The notes beneath the pieces are model-generated. The model saw only the letters and a list, made by a program, of their open reading frames with translations, searched no databases and had not been told where the DNA came from. Made by a program: the position numbers and the translations under genes. Of a stretch of 64,000 nucleotides of DNA, positions 38,201-46,127 are shown piece after piece; position 1 is the first letter of the stretch; each line of letters opens with the position of its first letter. This DNA is from Ignisphaera sp. (GTDB lineage: Archaea; Thermoproteota; Thermoprotei_A; Sulfolobales; Ignisphaeraceae), in assembly GCA_038831005.1 (NCBI GenBank), contig JAWBKZ010000006.1:24875-88874 (forward strand), in the 5' to 3' direction.

Positions 38201-38914
38201 CTTAATGATCTTTTGAGCTAGATCGATATCTTCGTTACTAAATCCCAAAAGCGACAAAACCCTATCAACACTTTTGGAGTTCTTCATTATCGAGTCAAGA
38301 TCATCGGCTATCACTATGTCTATCTTTTTATCTATGACTAAATCTCTATAGCGCGTTAGAAATGCTACAGAGGTTATAAGTATGTGGAAATCCCCATTTT
38401 TTATATACTCTTTAACTAAGTTGTTGTTTCTATTAGATGAGTCGTATAAAACTATTTTTATGTTTTCCTCATAAGCTCTTACCTTTTGCATCTTTTCTAG
38501 AAATTCGGTAATCTTTCGGTATATCTGTTTAGCTATCTCACGTGTTGGAGTAATTATATATACTTTAGACCTATAGAAGTATGCCCTATATAGTGAATAA
38601 ACAGCTAATAATGTAGATTTACCTACACCTGTGGGAGCAACCATAGCAAAGGATTCTCCTGAAACTAGACGCTTTATCCAATAGTTTTGAAGAGACCATG
38701 GCTTAAACCCTGTAACCTCTATAAAGAATTGTACAAGATTTTCAGCTTCTTTTAGTATAACATCTACTGCTGAAATTCTTTTACTTAATATACTACTACA
38801 CTTTTTACAGCATCCTTTTTCGGCATCTAGATTAGTTATGTCTCCTCCACATTGGGGACAGCTGTGTCGGTAGATAGTGATGCTCACTGTTCTTAGCCCA
38901 AGCATTATGCTCAT
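35186..38914 (-). CDS. rgy: Reverse gyrase
   Basis: Reverse gyrase, the hallmark enzyme of hyperthermophiles, introduces positive supercoils using ATP. An N-terminal zinc finger (CPQCGG...CCKKC) leads to a helicase-like domain with Walker A APTGVGKST near residues 92-100 and IADDLDSI as motif II. The topoisomerase IA domain starts at LVESPTKAKTIANMFG, contains a second zinc finger (CRNC...CPYC), DPDTEGEK, and the active-site tyrosine Tyr944 in LITYHRTDSPR. It is full length (1242 aa from ATG 38914; TTG 38947 would add 11). No intein is present. Confidence 0.97.
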   Translation of the reverse strand: MSIMLGLRTVSITIYRHSCPQCGGDITNLDAEKGCCKKCSSILSKRISAVDVILKEAENLVQFFIEVTGFKPWSLQNYWIKRLVSGESFAMVAPTGVGKSTLLAVYSLYRAYFYRSKVYIITPTREIAKQIYRKITEFLEKMQKVRAYEENIKIVLYDSSNRNNNLVKEYIKNGDFHILITSVAFLTRYRDLVIDKKIDIVIADDLDSIMKNSKSVDRVLSLLGFSNEDIDLAQKIIKLRQNIFAIKIAKGQEAAENLRKELLELEAILRNNVAKKNVQLVVASATGRIKGLKSLVLKLLLGFDAGAVFEYWRNIADLYHTIDENFMLVLANIVKKLGSGIIFVSPLYKDLVHIISEELRKHNIRVEIAKSGNKAVDRFRKSEVDILIGSTSYYGILVRGLDEPFRVRYTIFVGIPSIVRDILDSLNNVRFMYVVLRELKTLGHNVNHLINSVANIVRESTPSMLYLYSKLMKTGSIDNVSEDVAHKIRELQEIKEAIYNLLKDHLKKVKVFELKGFGIITRRGSRYIFVKPDPYTYIQASGRCSRLYNGNKTFGVSIVFEEYIELIHIMDRVLRKFIDSFSFDTLVIDKLDEYAKEIEKSRHSDTKKDYSVKISTALILVESPTKAKTIANMFGRPAKRTIGGFTVYETLIPLHDLKTYVAMIMPTMGHVTDLVIDEGIYGVKINDSIYIPIYDFITKCRNCNSQHVGVYDSCPYCGSLDVMSSSSVYNAAKMIATEVDEVFLATDPDTEGEKIAYDLYNLLLPYNINIYRIEFKELTRTALLNALSNPRKISLERVKAQIARRIADRWIGFELSLWLQMKLNKPWLGAGRVQSPVLLWVVSRYKEYREGLGYALLLDLGGYTMKVYLGKGSEAKERALNLLDSIVKGEVKVEHMKFIERDISPPPPFTTDTLIHEANVLYGFSASKTMALAQSLFELGLITYHRTDSPRVSSIGISIAHEALKKLYMEKLHLPRNWNSNLGKEDAHEAIRPTNPISAEELIELVIRGDVGFITRISEDHIKLYDLIFRRFIASQMINSKLRYLQLELIISRDKISVEVPIEIIIDGFTKIYPIKLYTGILRNLDEKSSRITATSAKIVRGSTVTLYRVADIVKLMRDKGIGRPSTYAKAIENNLRHGYIITSKIRKYLIPTKLGLEVAEIINQRFLSLVGEDVTKELEELIDRIEEDELDVDQVIETIRKNIDIVMENVAPSTDALPNYSSVLSNTYTQSIFNLSSGQLS

Positions 38915-39032
38915 TACTAAGGAATTACTCAAAAAACTGTCACACAAATTACTGAAATTTCAACAAACTTTTTATTCCAGTGCCGTTGTTATACTAACGC
39001 GGCATAAATATAAAACATGAAGAGGGTTGGAA

Positions 39033-39326
39033 ATGTCACAGGCACCAGCAGCTGCAAACACTGTACTTGTAGGTAAAAAACCAGTAATGAATTACGTATT
39101 AGCAATACTAACACTGTTGAACCAAGGAGTCAGTGAGATAATAGTAAAAGCTAGAGGAAGAGCCATAAGCAAAGCTGTAGATGCTATCGAGATAGTGAGA
39201 AACAGATTCCTTCCAGGAAAAGTAGAGATCAAGGGTATATCAATAGGTAGTCAATCAATATCTGGAAGCGAAGGTAGGCAAAGCAGAGTTTCAACAATAG
39301 AGATTGTTATATCAAAGAAAGATTAA
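39033..39326 (+). CDS. alba: Chromatin protein Alba
   Basis: The canonical Alba, 97 residues, with [16 protein letters not shown] carrying the conserved lysine pair at the DNA-contact position and the [15 protein letters not shown] helix. A TATA-like ATAAATATAAAA lies about 20-30 nt upstream and GAGGG just before ATG 39033. It is divergent from reverse gyrase, with about 118 bp between the two starts. Confidence 0.96.
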   Translation: MSQAPAAANTVLVGKKPVMNYVLAILTLLNQGVSEIIVKARGRAISKAVDAIEIVRNRFLPGKVEIKGISIGSQSISGSEGRQSRVSTIEIVISKKD

Positions 39327-39397
39327 CTATGATGACTACCTACAATAAAGTCTTTAACAAATTTTTTATTATATTCATAATCATATCAAGCATCAGT

Positions 39398-39793
39398 TCA
39401 AATGCATACATACTTAATATCGATAATATTCTTTAATGGATTAAGCACAGAATCAATACGCTGACTCTCACAAGTATATATCAATAGGTTACTGCCCGGC
39501 ATTTTCTCTATATTGAATCCGCTCGATTTTAATGTTCTAGCTATTCTCTCTACAATATATTCCTTTAATGTTCTAGCTAAAAAATCCTCAAAATTCTTCA
39601 CTCTATATGTTGCACTATCTATTTTCTCTAGAAGACCTCGTGAGATAAGTTTTTTTATAATCTTTCTAGCAACACTTTTACTGCCTAAGATAGTCAGAAT
39701 ATCTAGAGCTTCGCCTATATTAAATGGTCTATCTCTAAACACTTGACTGATTACAACATAGTAAGCAACTTCACGCTTTGTTATCCAAACCAT
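39398..39793 (-). CDS. Winged-helix-like hypothetical protein
   Basis: A 131-residue protein. The first 70 residues look like a winged helix (FNIGEALDILTILGSKSVARKIIKKLISRGLLEKIDSATYRV). The second half is a small alpha/beta region that I cannot assign. It lies 28 nt downstream of rpo7 on the same strand, so it may belong to that operon. A transcription or RNA-binding role is inference. Confidence 0.55.
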   Translation of the reverse strand: MVWITKREVAYYVVISQVFRDRPFNIGEALDILTILGSKSVARKIIKKLISRGLLEKIDSATYRVKNFEDFLARTLKEYIVERIARTLKSSGFNIEKMPGSNLLIYTCESQRIDSVLNPLKNIIDIKYVCI

Positions 39794-39821
39794 AGCATCA
39801 GTATCCCTTTCACATCATTAG

Positions 39822-40397
39822 TCAGACCTTACGAGGCTCATCATGAAAAGAGAATTTTCGTATCTTTTCTTCAATCCATTCAAGTTTTCCTAGATAAGGC
39901 TGTCGCATAGTCATACTTATTCTGGGTAGCTTTGCTTGAGGAACAAATGATATAGATGTAATTCTAGCTCTTACAATATCTCCTTGAGTAATAACCTTCT
40001 TGCTTTGAACAAGAACTATAGAGTTCCTTAGAGGATCGTACTTAACTTCTTCATCAGCTATTTGTGATATATGAACAAAGCCTTCTAATGGTCCTATTTT
40101 GAGGGTAATACCCATTCGCCCAACTATGTTTACGGGACCTTCAACAACTTCATTAATTATAGGTACATAGGTTAGCACATCGAATTCGACTCTATGGTGT
40201 GGCGCACCATCGCCTAAGGGTATAAAGCCTTCTGGATCAACTTTAATATTTATTATTGCTAAAACGAGTCCTAAGTTCTTATCTTTCAGTCCCTCATATT
40301 TCTTTCGTAACTCCTCGAAAGCTATTTCTTCTAATGGTTTACCAAATTTTGATGGATCTATCCTGATTACATCACTTAATCTGTATATTCTGAACAT
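39822..40397 (-). CDS. rpo7: RNA polymerase subunit Rpo7 (RpoE')
   Basis: Rpo7 forms the stalk of archaeal RNA polymerase with Rpo4. The 191-residue protein has the N-terminal RNP-like domain (MFRIYRLSDVIRIDP) and an S1/OB domain (VGRMGITLKIGPLEGFVHISQI). It follows the aIF2-gamma and PIN genes, the usual archaeal order, but spt4 is not next to it. Confidence 0.95.
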   Translation of the reverse strand: MFRIYRLSDVIRIDPSKFGKPLEEIAFEELRKKYEGLKDKNLGLVLAIINIKVDPEGFIPLGDGAPHHRVEFDVLTYVPIINEVVEGPVNIVGRMGITLKIGPLEGFVHISQIADEEVKYDPLRNSIVLVQSKKVITQGDIVRARITSISFVPQAKLPRISMTMRQPYLGKLEWIEEKIRKFSFHDEPRKV

Positions 40398-40440
40398 TAG
40401 TCATAATCACCATATCGAGTTGCATATATCATTTATCTGT

Positions 40441-40872
40441 TCAAATTAAAAAAGTGATAGATTCTAATCCATTTTTAGCTTCTCTATACCATACAACATT
40501 GATGTGGTTCTTTATAAGCTTATTCTTTAATTCTATGTCTGCAGTAACAACAACTATTCTAGTCCTATCCTTAAGCTTGTTTATGATGTGAAATATAGCT
40601 TCATCACCTTTAGCTACTTCATTACCTTCAATACGAACCATATTGAGCTTACTTACTAGGTTATTTAAAGTCCATAGAGCAAGTCTACCTCTTTCAGTAT
40701 TCTCACTAGCTATATGCTTGAGTTCATTAAATACGGGCAGAATTAATGATGGTGTACATCCGTTTATAGCTTCTATTACGTCATCGTATTTTATCTTATT
40801 TTGAGCTATGAGTAAAATTATGCTTGTATCGAGAATTGCTATACATGAGGATTCAGAATATGTTTTGGTCAT
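40441..40872 (-). CDS. PIN-domain protein (FCF1/Nob1-like)
   Basis: A 143-residue PIN-domain nuclease candidate. The acidic residues of the active site are in LDTSIIL (near 14), the NELKHI segment (near 49), DEAIF (near 89) and VTADIELK (near 114). It overlaps aIF2-gamma by 4 nt, a conserved archaeal pairing, which points to ribosome or rRNA processing in preference to a toxin role. No antitoxin gene is adjacent. Confidence 0.82.
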   Translation of the reverse strand: MTKTYSESSCIAILDTSIILLIAQNKIKYDDVIEAINGCTPSLILPVFNELKHIASENTERGRLALWTLNNLVSKLNMVRIEGNEVAKGDEAIFHIINKLKDRTRIVVVTADIELKNKLIKNHINVVWYREAKNGLESITFLI

Positions 40873-42089
40873 GACTTAATGCGTCCCCAACCTATTAACC
40901 GCCATCTACCTTTAACTTGTCTAGCTATAGCTACATTAATTTTAGGTACAATGACTACGGGCTCCTTCGTAGTTACCTCAATCTCGTCTTTTGCAACTTT
41001 AGTTACAATGCCAAGTCTTACAGCGGTTCCTATTGTTAACATTAAGTTTTCTCTAGGTTTTATCGATTCTACTATTTCAAGCTGTTTCGTTCCTACGACA
41101 CGTTCAAATAGCTTATATTCTATCAATAGTGAATTAACAGGATCTGGTACACTATGGCCCGCGATATTACCTATTAGTGTATCTGCTTTGGTTAATGAGG
41201 GATCAAGTGATGTACCTATAGCTACAAGTCCTCCAGGTATTGCTCGATTTGAATCTCTAATTCCATACTTTATACTAACCACTCTTGTTACTAAAGGTTC
41301 GAATCTTGTAGATCCTTTTTCCACAATTCTTGTACCAGGCTTTATCTCTATTTCATCGCCTACCTTGATTTCTCCCCTGATTAATCCTCCTCCTATAACA
41401 CCTCCAACAAGTTTTTCTGGTGGTGTACCAGGAGGATTAACATCAAAACTTCTAGCTACTAACATATATGCAGGTCTACTGAGATCTCTTTCCGGAGTTT
41501 TAAATAATCTTGTCATAGTCATGACAAGTACATCGAGATTAACACCATGCAGGGCGCTAATGGGTATTATTGGAGCTTTTGAGTATTTAGTAGTTGAAAG
41601 AAAATCCAATATCTGTCTATAATTACTTTTTGCCTGTTCCTTAGTGATTACATCAATCTTATTCTGTACTATGATGACTTGATCTATGCCCATGAAATCT
41701 AAGGCCATAAGGTGTTCTCTTGTCTGTGGTTGAGGACAAGGTTCGTTAGCTGCTATAACAAGTATAGCAGCGTCCATTAATGAAGCACCTGAAAGCATTG
41801 TAGCCATAAATATTTCATGTCCAGGTGCATCAACATAGGATACGCTTTTAATTATTTCTGCTTCAGATCCATCAGGACATAAAAGATTAGTTCTGTATGA
41901 TTGAGGAGCTTCAACATTTTTGCAGCGAGCTAAATATCCATTGGCATATCCAAGCTTTATCGTCATAGATCTTTTAAGTTCTTCTGAATGTCGTGCAGTC
42001 CATTGTCCGGTTAGAGCTTGAACTAGTGTAGTCTTTCCGTGATCTACATGACCAACAATACCTATATTCAATTCAGGTATGTGTAACAT
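40869..42089 (-). CDS. eif2g: Translation initiation factor 2 subunit gamma
   Basis: The GTPase core of aIF2 that brings Met-tRNAi to the ribosome. G1 is at 13-20 (GHVDHGKT), G3 in VDAPGHE, G4 in NKID. The zinc-knuckle region retains only two of the usual cysteines (ARC...LLCPDG). Domains II and III follow. The length of 406 is normal. Confidence 0.97.
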   Translation of the reverse strand: MLHIPELNIGIVGHVDHGKTTLVQALTGQWTARHSEELKRSMTIKLGYANGYLARCKNVEAPQSYRTNLLCPDGSEAEIIKSVSYVDAPGHEIFMATMLSGASLMDAAILVIAANEPCPQPQTREHLMALDFMGIDQVIIVQNKIDVITKEQAKSNYRQILDFLSTTKYSKAPIIPISALHGVNLDVLVMTMTRLFKTPERDLSRPAYMLVARSFDVNPPGTPPEKLVGGVIGGGLIRGEIKVGDEIEIKPGTRIVEKGSTRFEPLVTRVVSIKYGIRDSNRAIPGGLVAIGTSLDPSLTKADTLIGNIAGHSVPDPVNSLLIEYKLFERVVGTKQLEIVESIKPRENLMLTIGTAVRLGIVTKVAKDEIEVTTKEPVVIVPKINVAIARQVKGRWRLIGWGRIKS

Positions 42090-42133
42090 AAGCTAAGCCC
42101 AAGTACTGTAGTATATTTAAATTCCGTACTCAG

Positions 42134-42778
42134 TTAAACAATAGCAGTATTTATCTGTACTAATTCTGGCGATATTGTGTTACCTCTCACAAGTTTTCTA
42201 CGTCTCTCACCTTTTTCTTTAGGTCTAAAGCCTGGTCCAGCAGAAAGAAGCAGGTATTTTTTAACACTGCCATCGACATCAGCTCTCATTGGGAAACCAG
42301 CTAGATCAGAACCTCCTCTTACTTCCAATGTTATATTAGGAAAGCCTATCAATTTTCCATCAATTTTATCACCTATTTTAAGACCTATAAGCCTAGATGC
42401 TACAGGTTCTGATACTCTTATTTGAAATGAAGGTGCGCGGAATACTTCGCCCATTGTTTGACTTGTACCCAATTTTTCTGTTAGAAATGATAATGGAACT
42501 CCTACTGTCATTACATCAATAGAGGGATCTTCAGTTGCCTTAGCTACAAAGCTAACTTTCTCTCTGGCAGCTTTATTCTTCCATATCCTTACAACAACGA
42601 TCCCTAGTTCAGGTTTTATCATATCAATCAATCTTGGATTCATTTTGACTATCGGAAACACTCTTTGTTCCTTATGTTTCTCTTCATATTCTAGATTCTC
42701 TAGTCCAACGACTCTAACAGGTATTACTCTAGATTTCTTAACACGCGGATCTGAAACCACTATTACATACTCTGGCAT
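42134..42778 (-). CDS. rps6e: Ribosomal protein S6e
   Basis: A 214-residue small-subunit protein. The N-terminal VIVVSDPRV segment and the central LIGLKIGDKIDG ... LEVRGGSDLAGFPMRADVDG signature identify S6e. It lies just upstream of aIF2-gamma on the same strand, as in other archaea. The C-terminal ~90 residues are longer than in short euryarchaeal forms. Confidence 0.93.
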   Translation of the reverse strand: MPEYVIVVSDPRVKKSRVIPVRVVGLENLEYEEKHKEQRVFPIVKMNPRLIDMIKPELGIVVVRIWKNKAAREKVSFVAKATEDPSIDVMTVGVPLSFLTEKLGTSQTMGEVFRAPSFQIRVSEPVASRLIGLKIGDKIDGKLIGFPNITLEVRGGSDLAGFPMRADVDGSVKKYLLLSAGPGFRPKEKGERRRKLVRGNTISPELVQINTAIV

Positions 42779-43056
42779 GTAGCGTATTTCACCTTCTTAT
42801 CTCAGAATACCTTTTGTACAACCTTAAAAACTATGTTGGTTTAATCCATGTAATACAATTCATTAAGAGACCAAATTTGATGGAATTCGGGAAAACAGTG
42901 TATCGATTAATAAAATTTGTACTAAGTTTAAGCAGAGTAGTTATTCTTTATGTGTGTAACTGCATATATGATGTTCATAGATTACCATGTGTTTTAAAAT
43001 ACCTTTCTGTATATTCAGGTAAATTGTATTTTGAAGTGTTTACAGGCTGACAAATA

Positions 43057-44877
43057 ATGTATAGTGATTCAAAATCAGAGAGGAAGATGAGACAACCTAT
43101 AGTTGTAGTTTTAGGTCACGTTGATCATGGTAAGACAACGTTGTTAGATAAGATAAGAGGTACGGCTGTTGTCAAAAAGGAGCCGGGAGAAATGACACAA
43201 CATGTGGGTGCAAGTCTCGTACCCTCATCTGTAATTGAGAGAATAGCAGCACCATTAAAGAAAGTCATACAGTTTAAGCTAGATATACCCGGTCTTCTCT
43301 TCATAGACACACCAGGTCACGAACTTTTCTCGAACCTCAGAAAACGTGGGGGCAGTGTTGCTGATATAGCTATTCTCGTTATAGATATAAACGAGGGCGT
43401 TATGCCACAAACCGTGGAAAGCATAGAGATATTAAGAACTAGAGGAACACCGTTTATCATAGTGGCTAATAAGATAGATAAGATTCCTGGATGGGTACCT
43501 CACGCTAATGAACCGATAATCGCGAGTTTCAGGAAGCAGTCGCCTCAAACGATCAAGCGGTTTGAAGCATCACTCTATAAGCTCATATCACATTTAATAA
43601 GCCTAAATTTAAATGTAGAGTATTTCGAGAGAGTCAAGGACTTCATGTCGACAGTACCGATAGTTCCTGTCTCAGCTAAAACAGGAGAAGGTTTACCAGA
43701 GCTTCTAGCGATATTGGCGGGAGTCGCGCAAAGGTATATGGCTGAAAGATTAAGATATGCTGAAGGACCTGCTAAAGGAGTTGTTATCGAAGTTAAAGAA
43801 CAACCAGGTTACGGAACAGCTCTAGACGTTATAGTGTATGATGGGATTCTACGTGAAAAAGACATATTTGTTGTAGCAGGCATTAATGGTCCTATAGTTA
43901 CACGAGTTAGGGCACTTCTCATGCCTAAACCTCTTACAGATATACGTGTAGCTAAAAGCGAGCTCAGACCTGTTGAATCTGTTTATGCTGCTGCAGGTGT
44001 AAGAGTTGTTGCTCCAGGTATTGAGGATGTTATAGCTGGTTCACCATTCTATGTTGTTCCAAATGAAAATGCTATAGATGAGTACAAAAAGAATGTAGTG
44101 GAGGAGGTTGAATCGATCAGGATAAGGAAAGATGTGAATGGTGTTATAATTAAAACCGATACCCTAGGTACATTAGAGGCGCTGATTACGGCATTATCAA
44201 AGAGATCTATACCGATAAGAGTAGCTGATGTAGGTCCTCTAACTAAGAGAGAAGTTATAGAGGCCTCTATAGTTGCTAGAGATGATAAATATCTAGGTGT
44301 GATACTTTTATTCAATGTAAGGCCTTTACCAGATGCAGAGGATTTGATCGAGAAAGAGAACGTTAAGGTGTTTGCAGGTAATATAATATATAAGTTGCTT
44401 GAAGATTATATAAACTGGGTTGAGGAAGAAAAGAAACGTGACATAGAGAAAGAACTTGAATCAATAGTGTTACCTGTAAAGATTAAGATACTCCCAGGTT
44501 ATGTTTTCAGAAGAAGTGATCCAGCAATAGTTGGCGTAGAGATTTTAGGTGGTGTTTTAAAGCCTGGTGCTCCATTAATGAGAATTGATGGAAAAAATGT
44601 GGGTGAAGTTCAACAGATACAGCACATGGGCACGACATTGAAAGAGGCTAGAAAAGGTCAAGAGGTAGCTATATCTATTAAAGGTAACGTTATGGTTGGT
44701 AGACATATAAAGGAAGGAGATGTACTGTATTCCGATATCCCACTCAGCCATGTTAAGCTTTTAGTGTCTAAGTTCAGAAAAGAACTTGATGAAGAGGCCA
44801 TAGAGACGTTAAAAGAGATTATAAGGATTAAATCAGCTAAAGAGCCGGAGTATTCAGCGTTCTTAATGCAGTTGTAA
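43057..44877 (+). CDS. infB: Translation initiation factor aIF5B
   Basis: The ribosomal-subunit-joining GTPase. G1 is at 20-28 (GHVDHGKTT), then DTPGHE, NKIDKIPGW and SAKTGEG. The domain II, III and IV regions follow over 606 residues. No intein interrupts the gene, unlike in some archaea. Start ATG 43057; ATG 43087, preceded by GAGAGGAAG, is possible. The ~280 bp upstream contains no other supported gene. Confidence 0.96.
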   Translation: MYSDSKSERKMRQPIVVVLGHVDHGKTTLLDKIRGTAVVKKEPGEMTQHVGASLVPSSVIERIAAPLKKVIQFKLDIPGLLFIDTPGHELFSNLRKRGGSVADIAILVIDINEGVMPQTVESIEILRTRGTPFIIVANKIDKIPGWVPHANEPIIASFRKQSPQTIKRFEASLYKLISHLISLNLNVEYFERVKDFMSTVPIVPVSAKTGEGLPELLAILAGVAQRYMAERLRYAEGPAKGVVIEVKEQPGYGTALDVIVYDGILREKDIFVVAGINGPIVTRVRALLMPKPLTDIRVAKSELRPVESVYAAAGVRVVAPGIEDVIAGSPFYVVPNENAIDEYKKNVVEEVESIRIRKDVNGVIIKTDTLGTLEALITALSKRSIPIRVADVGPLTKREVIEASIVARDDKYLGVILLFNVRPLPDAEDLIEKENVKVFAGNIIYKLLEDYINWVEEEKKRDIEKELESIVLPVKIKILPGYVFRRSDPAIVGVEILGGVLKPGAPLMRIDGKNVGEVQQIQHMGTTLKEARKGQEVAISIKGNVMVGRHIKEGDVLYSDIPLSHVKLLVSKFRKELDEEAIETLKEIIRIKSAKEPEYSAFLMQL

Positions 44878-44892
44878 GAAGTTGACACTCAT

Positions 44893-45072
44893 TTATCTTG
44901 ATATATAGCTTTTAGTCCACGGCAATTTCTTTGGATCTCTACCAAGTCTATAATTCTTGAGGCATTTACTCGAACAAAACCACATAATAGTACCATCATT
45001 TCTTACGAACATGAGTCCTGTACCAGGTTCAATCTCATTTGAACAATAACTACAATTTCTTTTTACTGCCAT
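44893..45072 (-). CDS. rpl24e: Ribosomal protein L24e
   Basis: A 59-residue zinc-finger ribosomal protein read on the minus strand. It begins [19 protein letters not shown]; the zinc ligands are CSYC and CSSKC, and it ends [10 protein letters not shown]. It converges with aIF5B and is divergent from S28e. In most archaea S28e and L24e are in one direction with L7Ae; here that order is broken. Confidence 0.92.
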   Translation of the reverse strand: MAVKRNCSYCSNEIEPGTGLMFVRNDGTIMWFCSSKCLKNYRLGRDPKKLPWTKSYISR

Positions 45073-45165
45073 ATTCCATCACGTACTATATTTACTTGTC
45101 TGGGATTACTTCTATGTTAAAGCTTATAAGCTCTAACAATTATCACTAAACTGTAGGTAAGTAGG

Positions 45166-45429
45166 ATGAGTAAAGTAACTATTGAAGAAAAATCTAAAGA
45201 ACTCGATATAAACGTTATAGAGAAGATAGGTTTTCCAGCAGAAGTTGTGCAAATAATTGGTAGAACAGGTGTTACAGGAGAAGTTATACAAGTAAGGGTT
45301 CGGATCCTGGAAGGTAGAGATAAGGGAAGAATACTTACAAGGAATATTAGAGGTCCTGTGAGAGTAGGAGATATAGTGATTCTTAGAGAAACAGAAAGAG
45401 AAGCTAGAAAACTTAGTGTAAGGAGGTAA
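45166..45429 (+). CDS. rps28e: Ribosomal protein S28e
   Basis: An 87-residue OB-fold protein of the small subunit. The family pattern [24 protein letters not shown] and the ending [10 protein letters not shown] are clear. It has an N-terminal extension of ~18 residues relative to the shortest archaeal forms. It is divergent from rpl24e, with a 93-bp intergenic region carrying both promoters. Confidence 0.93.
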   Translation: MSKVTIEEKSKELDINVIEKIGFPAEVVQIIGRTGVTGEVIQVRVRILEGRDKGRILTRNIRGPVRVGDIVILRETEREARKLSVRR

Positions 45430-45662
45430 ACACCTCGTTAGTTAGTTCTAGCTATTTATAGAGTATATATCTTTACTCCAAGCAACGTTATCATATTCAT
45501 CAATTTCTCTATACTACATTTAATAAAAATCTTAGATTTCCATAGTTCTACTATAGAGAATGATTATCTGATTATCTAAAGCTAGACTATCCCTTACCTT
45601 AGGTCTACAAAAATAATTTTATTTAGTTGATCCACTGTAGTTGATGATCACAAATTGTTAGT

Positions 45663-46046
45663 TTACCCAGCCTTTGTTCTAAGTTCTTGATATCTAGCTA
45701 TAAGCTCGTCTAAATCTACTTTGGCTTCACCAGGATCTGATATACAAGCTGATGCAGCTGCAACCTCTATTCCTGCAGATTCACCGAGTCTCTTTTTGCT
45801 AGGCACATAAAGGTAAGGCACCTTCTTTTCTTCACACAGTAGTGGTAAATGTGCAACTATTTCAGGTGGATCAACATCTTCAGCTATTAAGACTAGTTTA
45901 CATAATCCTCTTTCTACTCCTTTCGTAACCTCATTGGTACCTTTCCTTATCTTACCTCCTTTTTCTCGTGCTTTCTTAAGTGTTTGATAGGCTTTTTCTG
46001 CTATTTCTGGAGGTACCTCGAATTTTACATAAAATGGTTTCGACAT
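45663..46046 (-). CDS. rpl7ae: Ribosomal protein L7Ae
   Basis: L7Ae binds kink-turns in 23S rRNA, in C/D and H/ACA sRNAs and in RNase P. The 127-residue protein has the RNA-contact region [16 protein letters not shown] (residues 32-47) and the [11 protein letters not shown] motif. It is the core protein expected to bind the four C/D box sRNA candidates in this window. Confidence 0.96.
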   Translation of the reverse strand: MSKPFYVKFEVPPEIAEKAYQTLKKAREKGGKIRKGTNEVTKGVERGLCKLVLIAEDVDPPEIVAHLPLLCEEKKVPYLYVPSKKRLGESAGIEVAAASACISDPGEAKVDLDELIARYQELRTKAG

Positions 46047-46127
46047 AGTTTCTACACCATATCTATGGTATATCTCTGTACAATGTTAAGAGTAATAGAC
46101 ACTAGTATTTAAGATATGTTGAAAATG

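Noticed and set aside
40441..40872. Toxin-antitoxin VapC for the PIN gene
   Set aside because: It is coupled to aIF2-gamma as in other archaea and has no small antitoxin gene beside it.
40879..41622. Long plus-strand frame of 247 codons opposite aIF2-gamma
   Set aside because: Shadow of the conserved GTPase gene; the sense strand has all the family motifs.
42814..43050. A 78-codon frame just before aIF5B
   Set aside because: Unusual composition, no start signal and no conserved pattern; more likely the 5' region of infB and the promoter of rps6e.
43057..44877. Intein in aIF5B
   Set aside because: The G domain reads straight through and the 606-residue length is normal.
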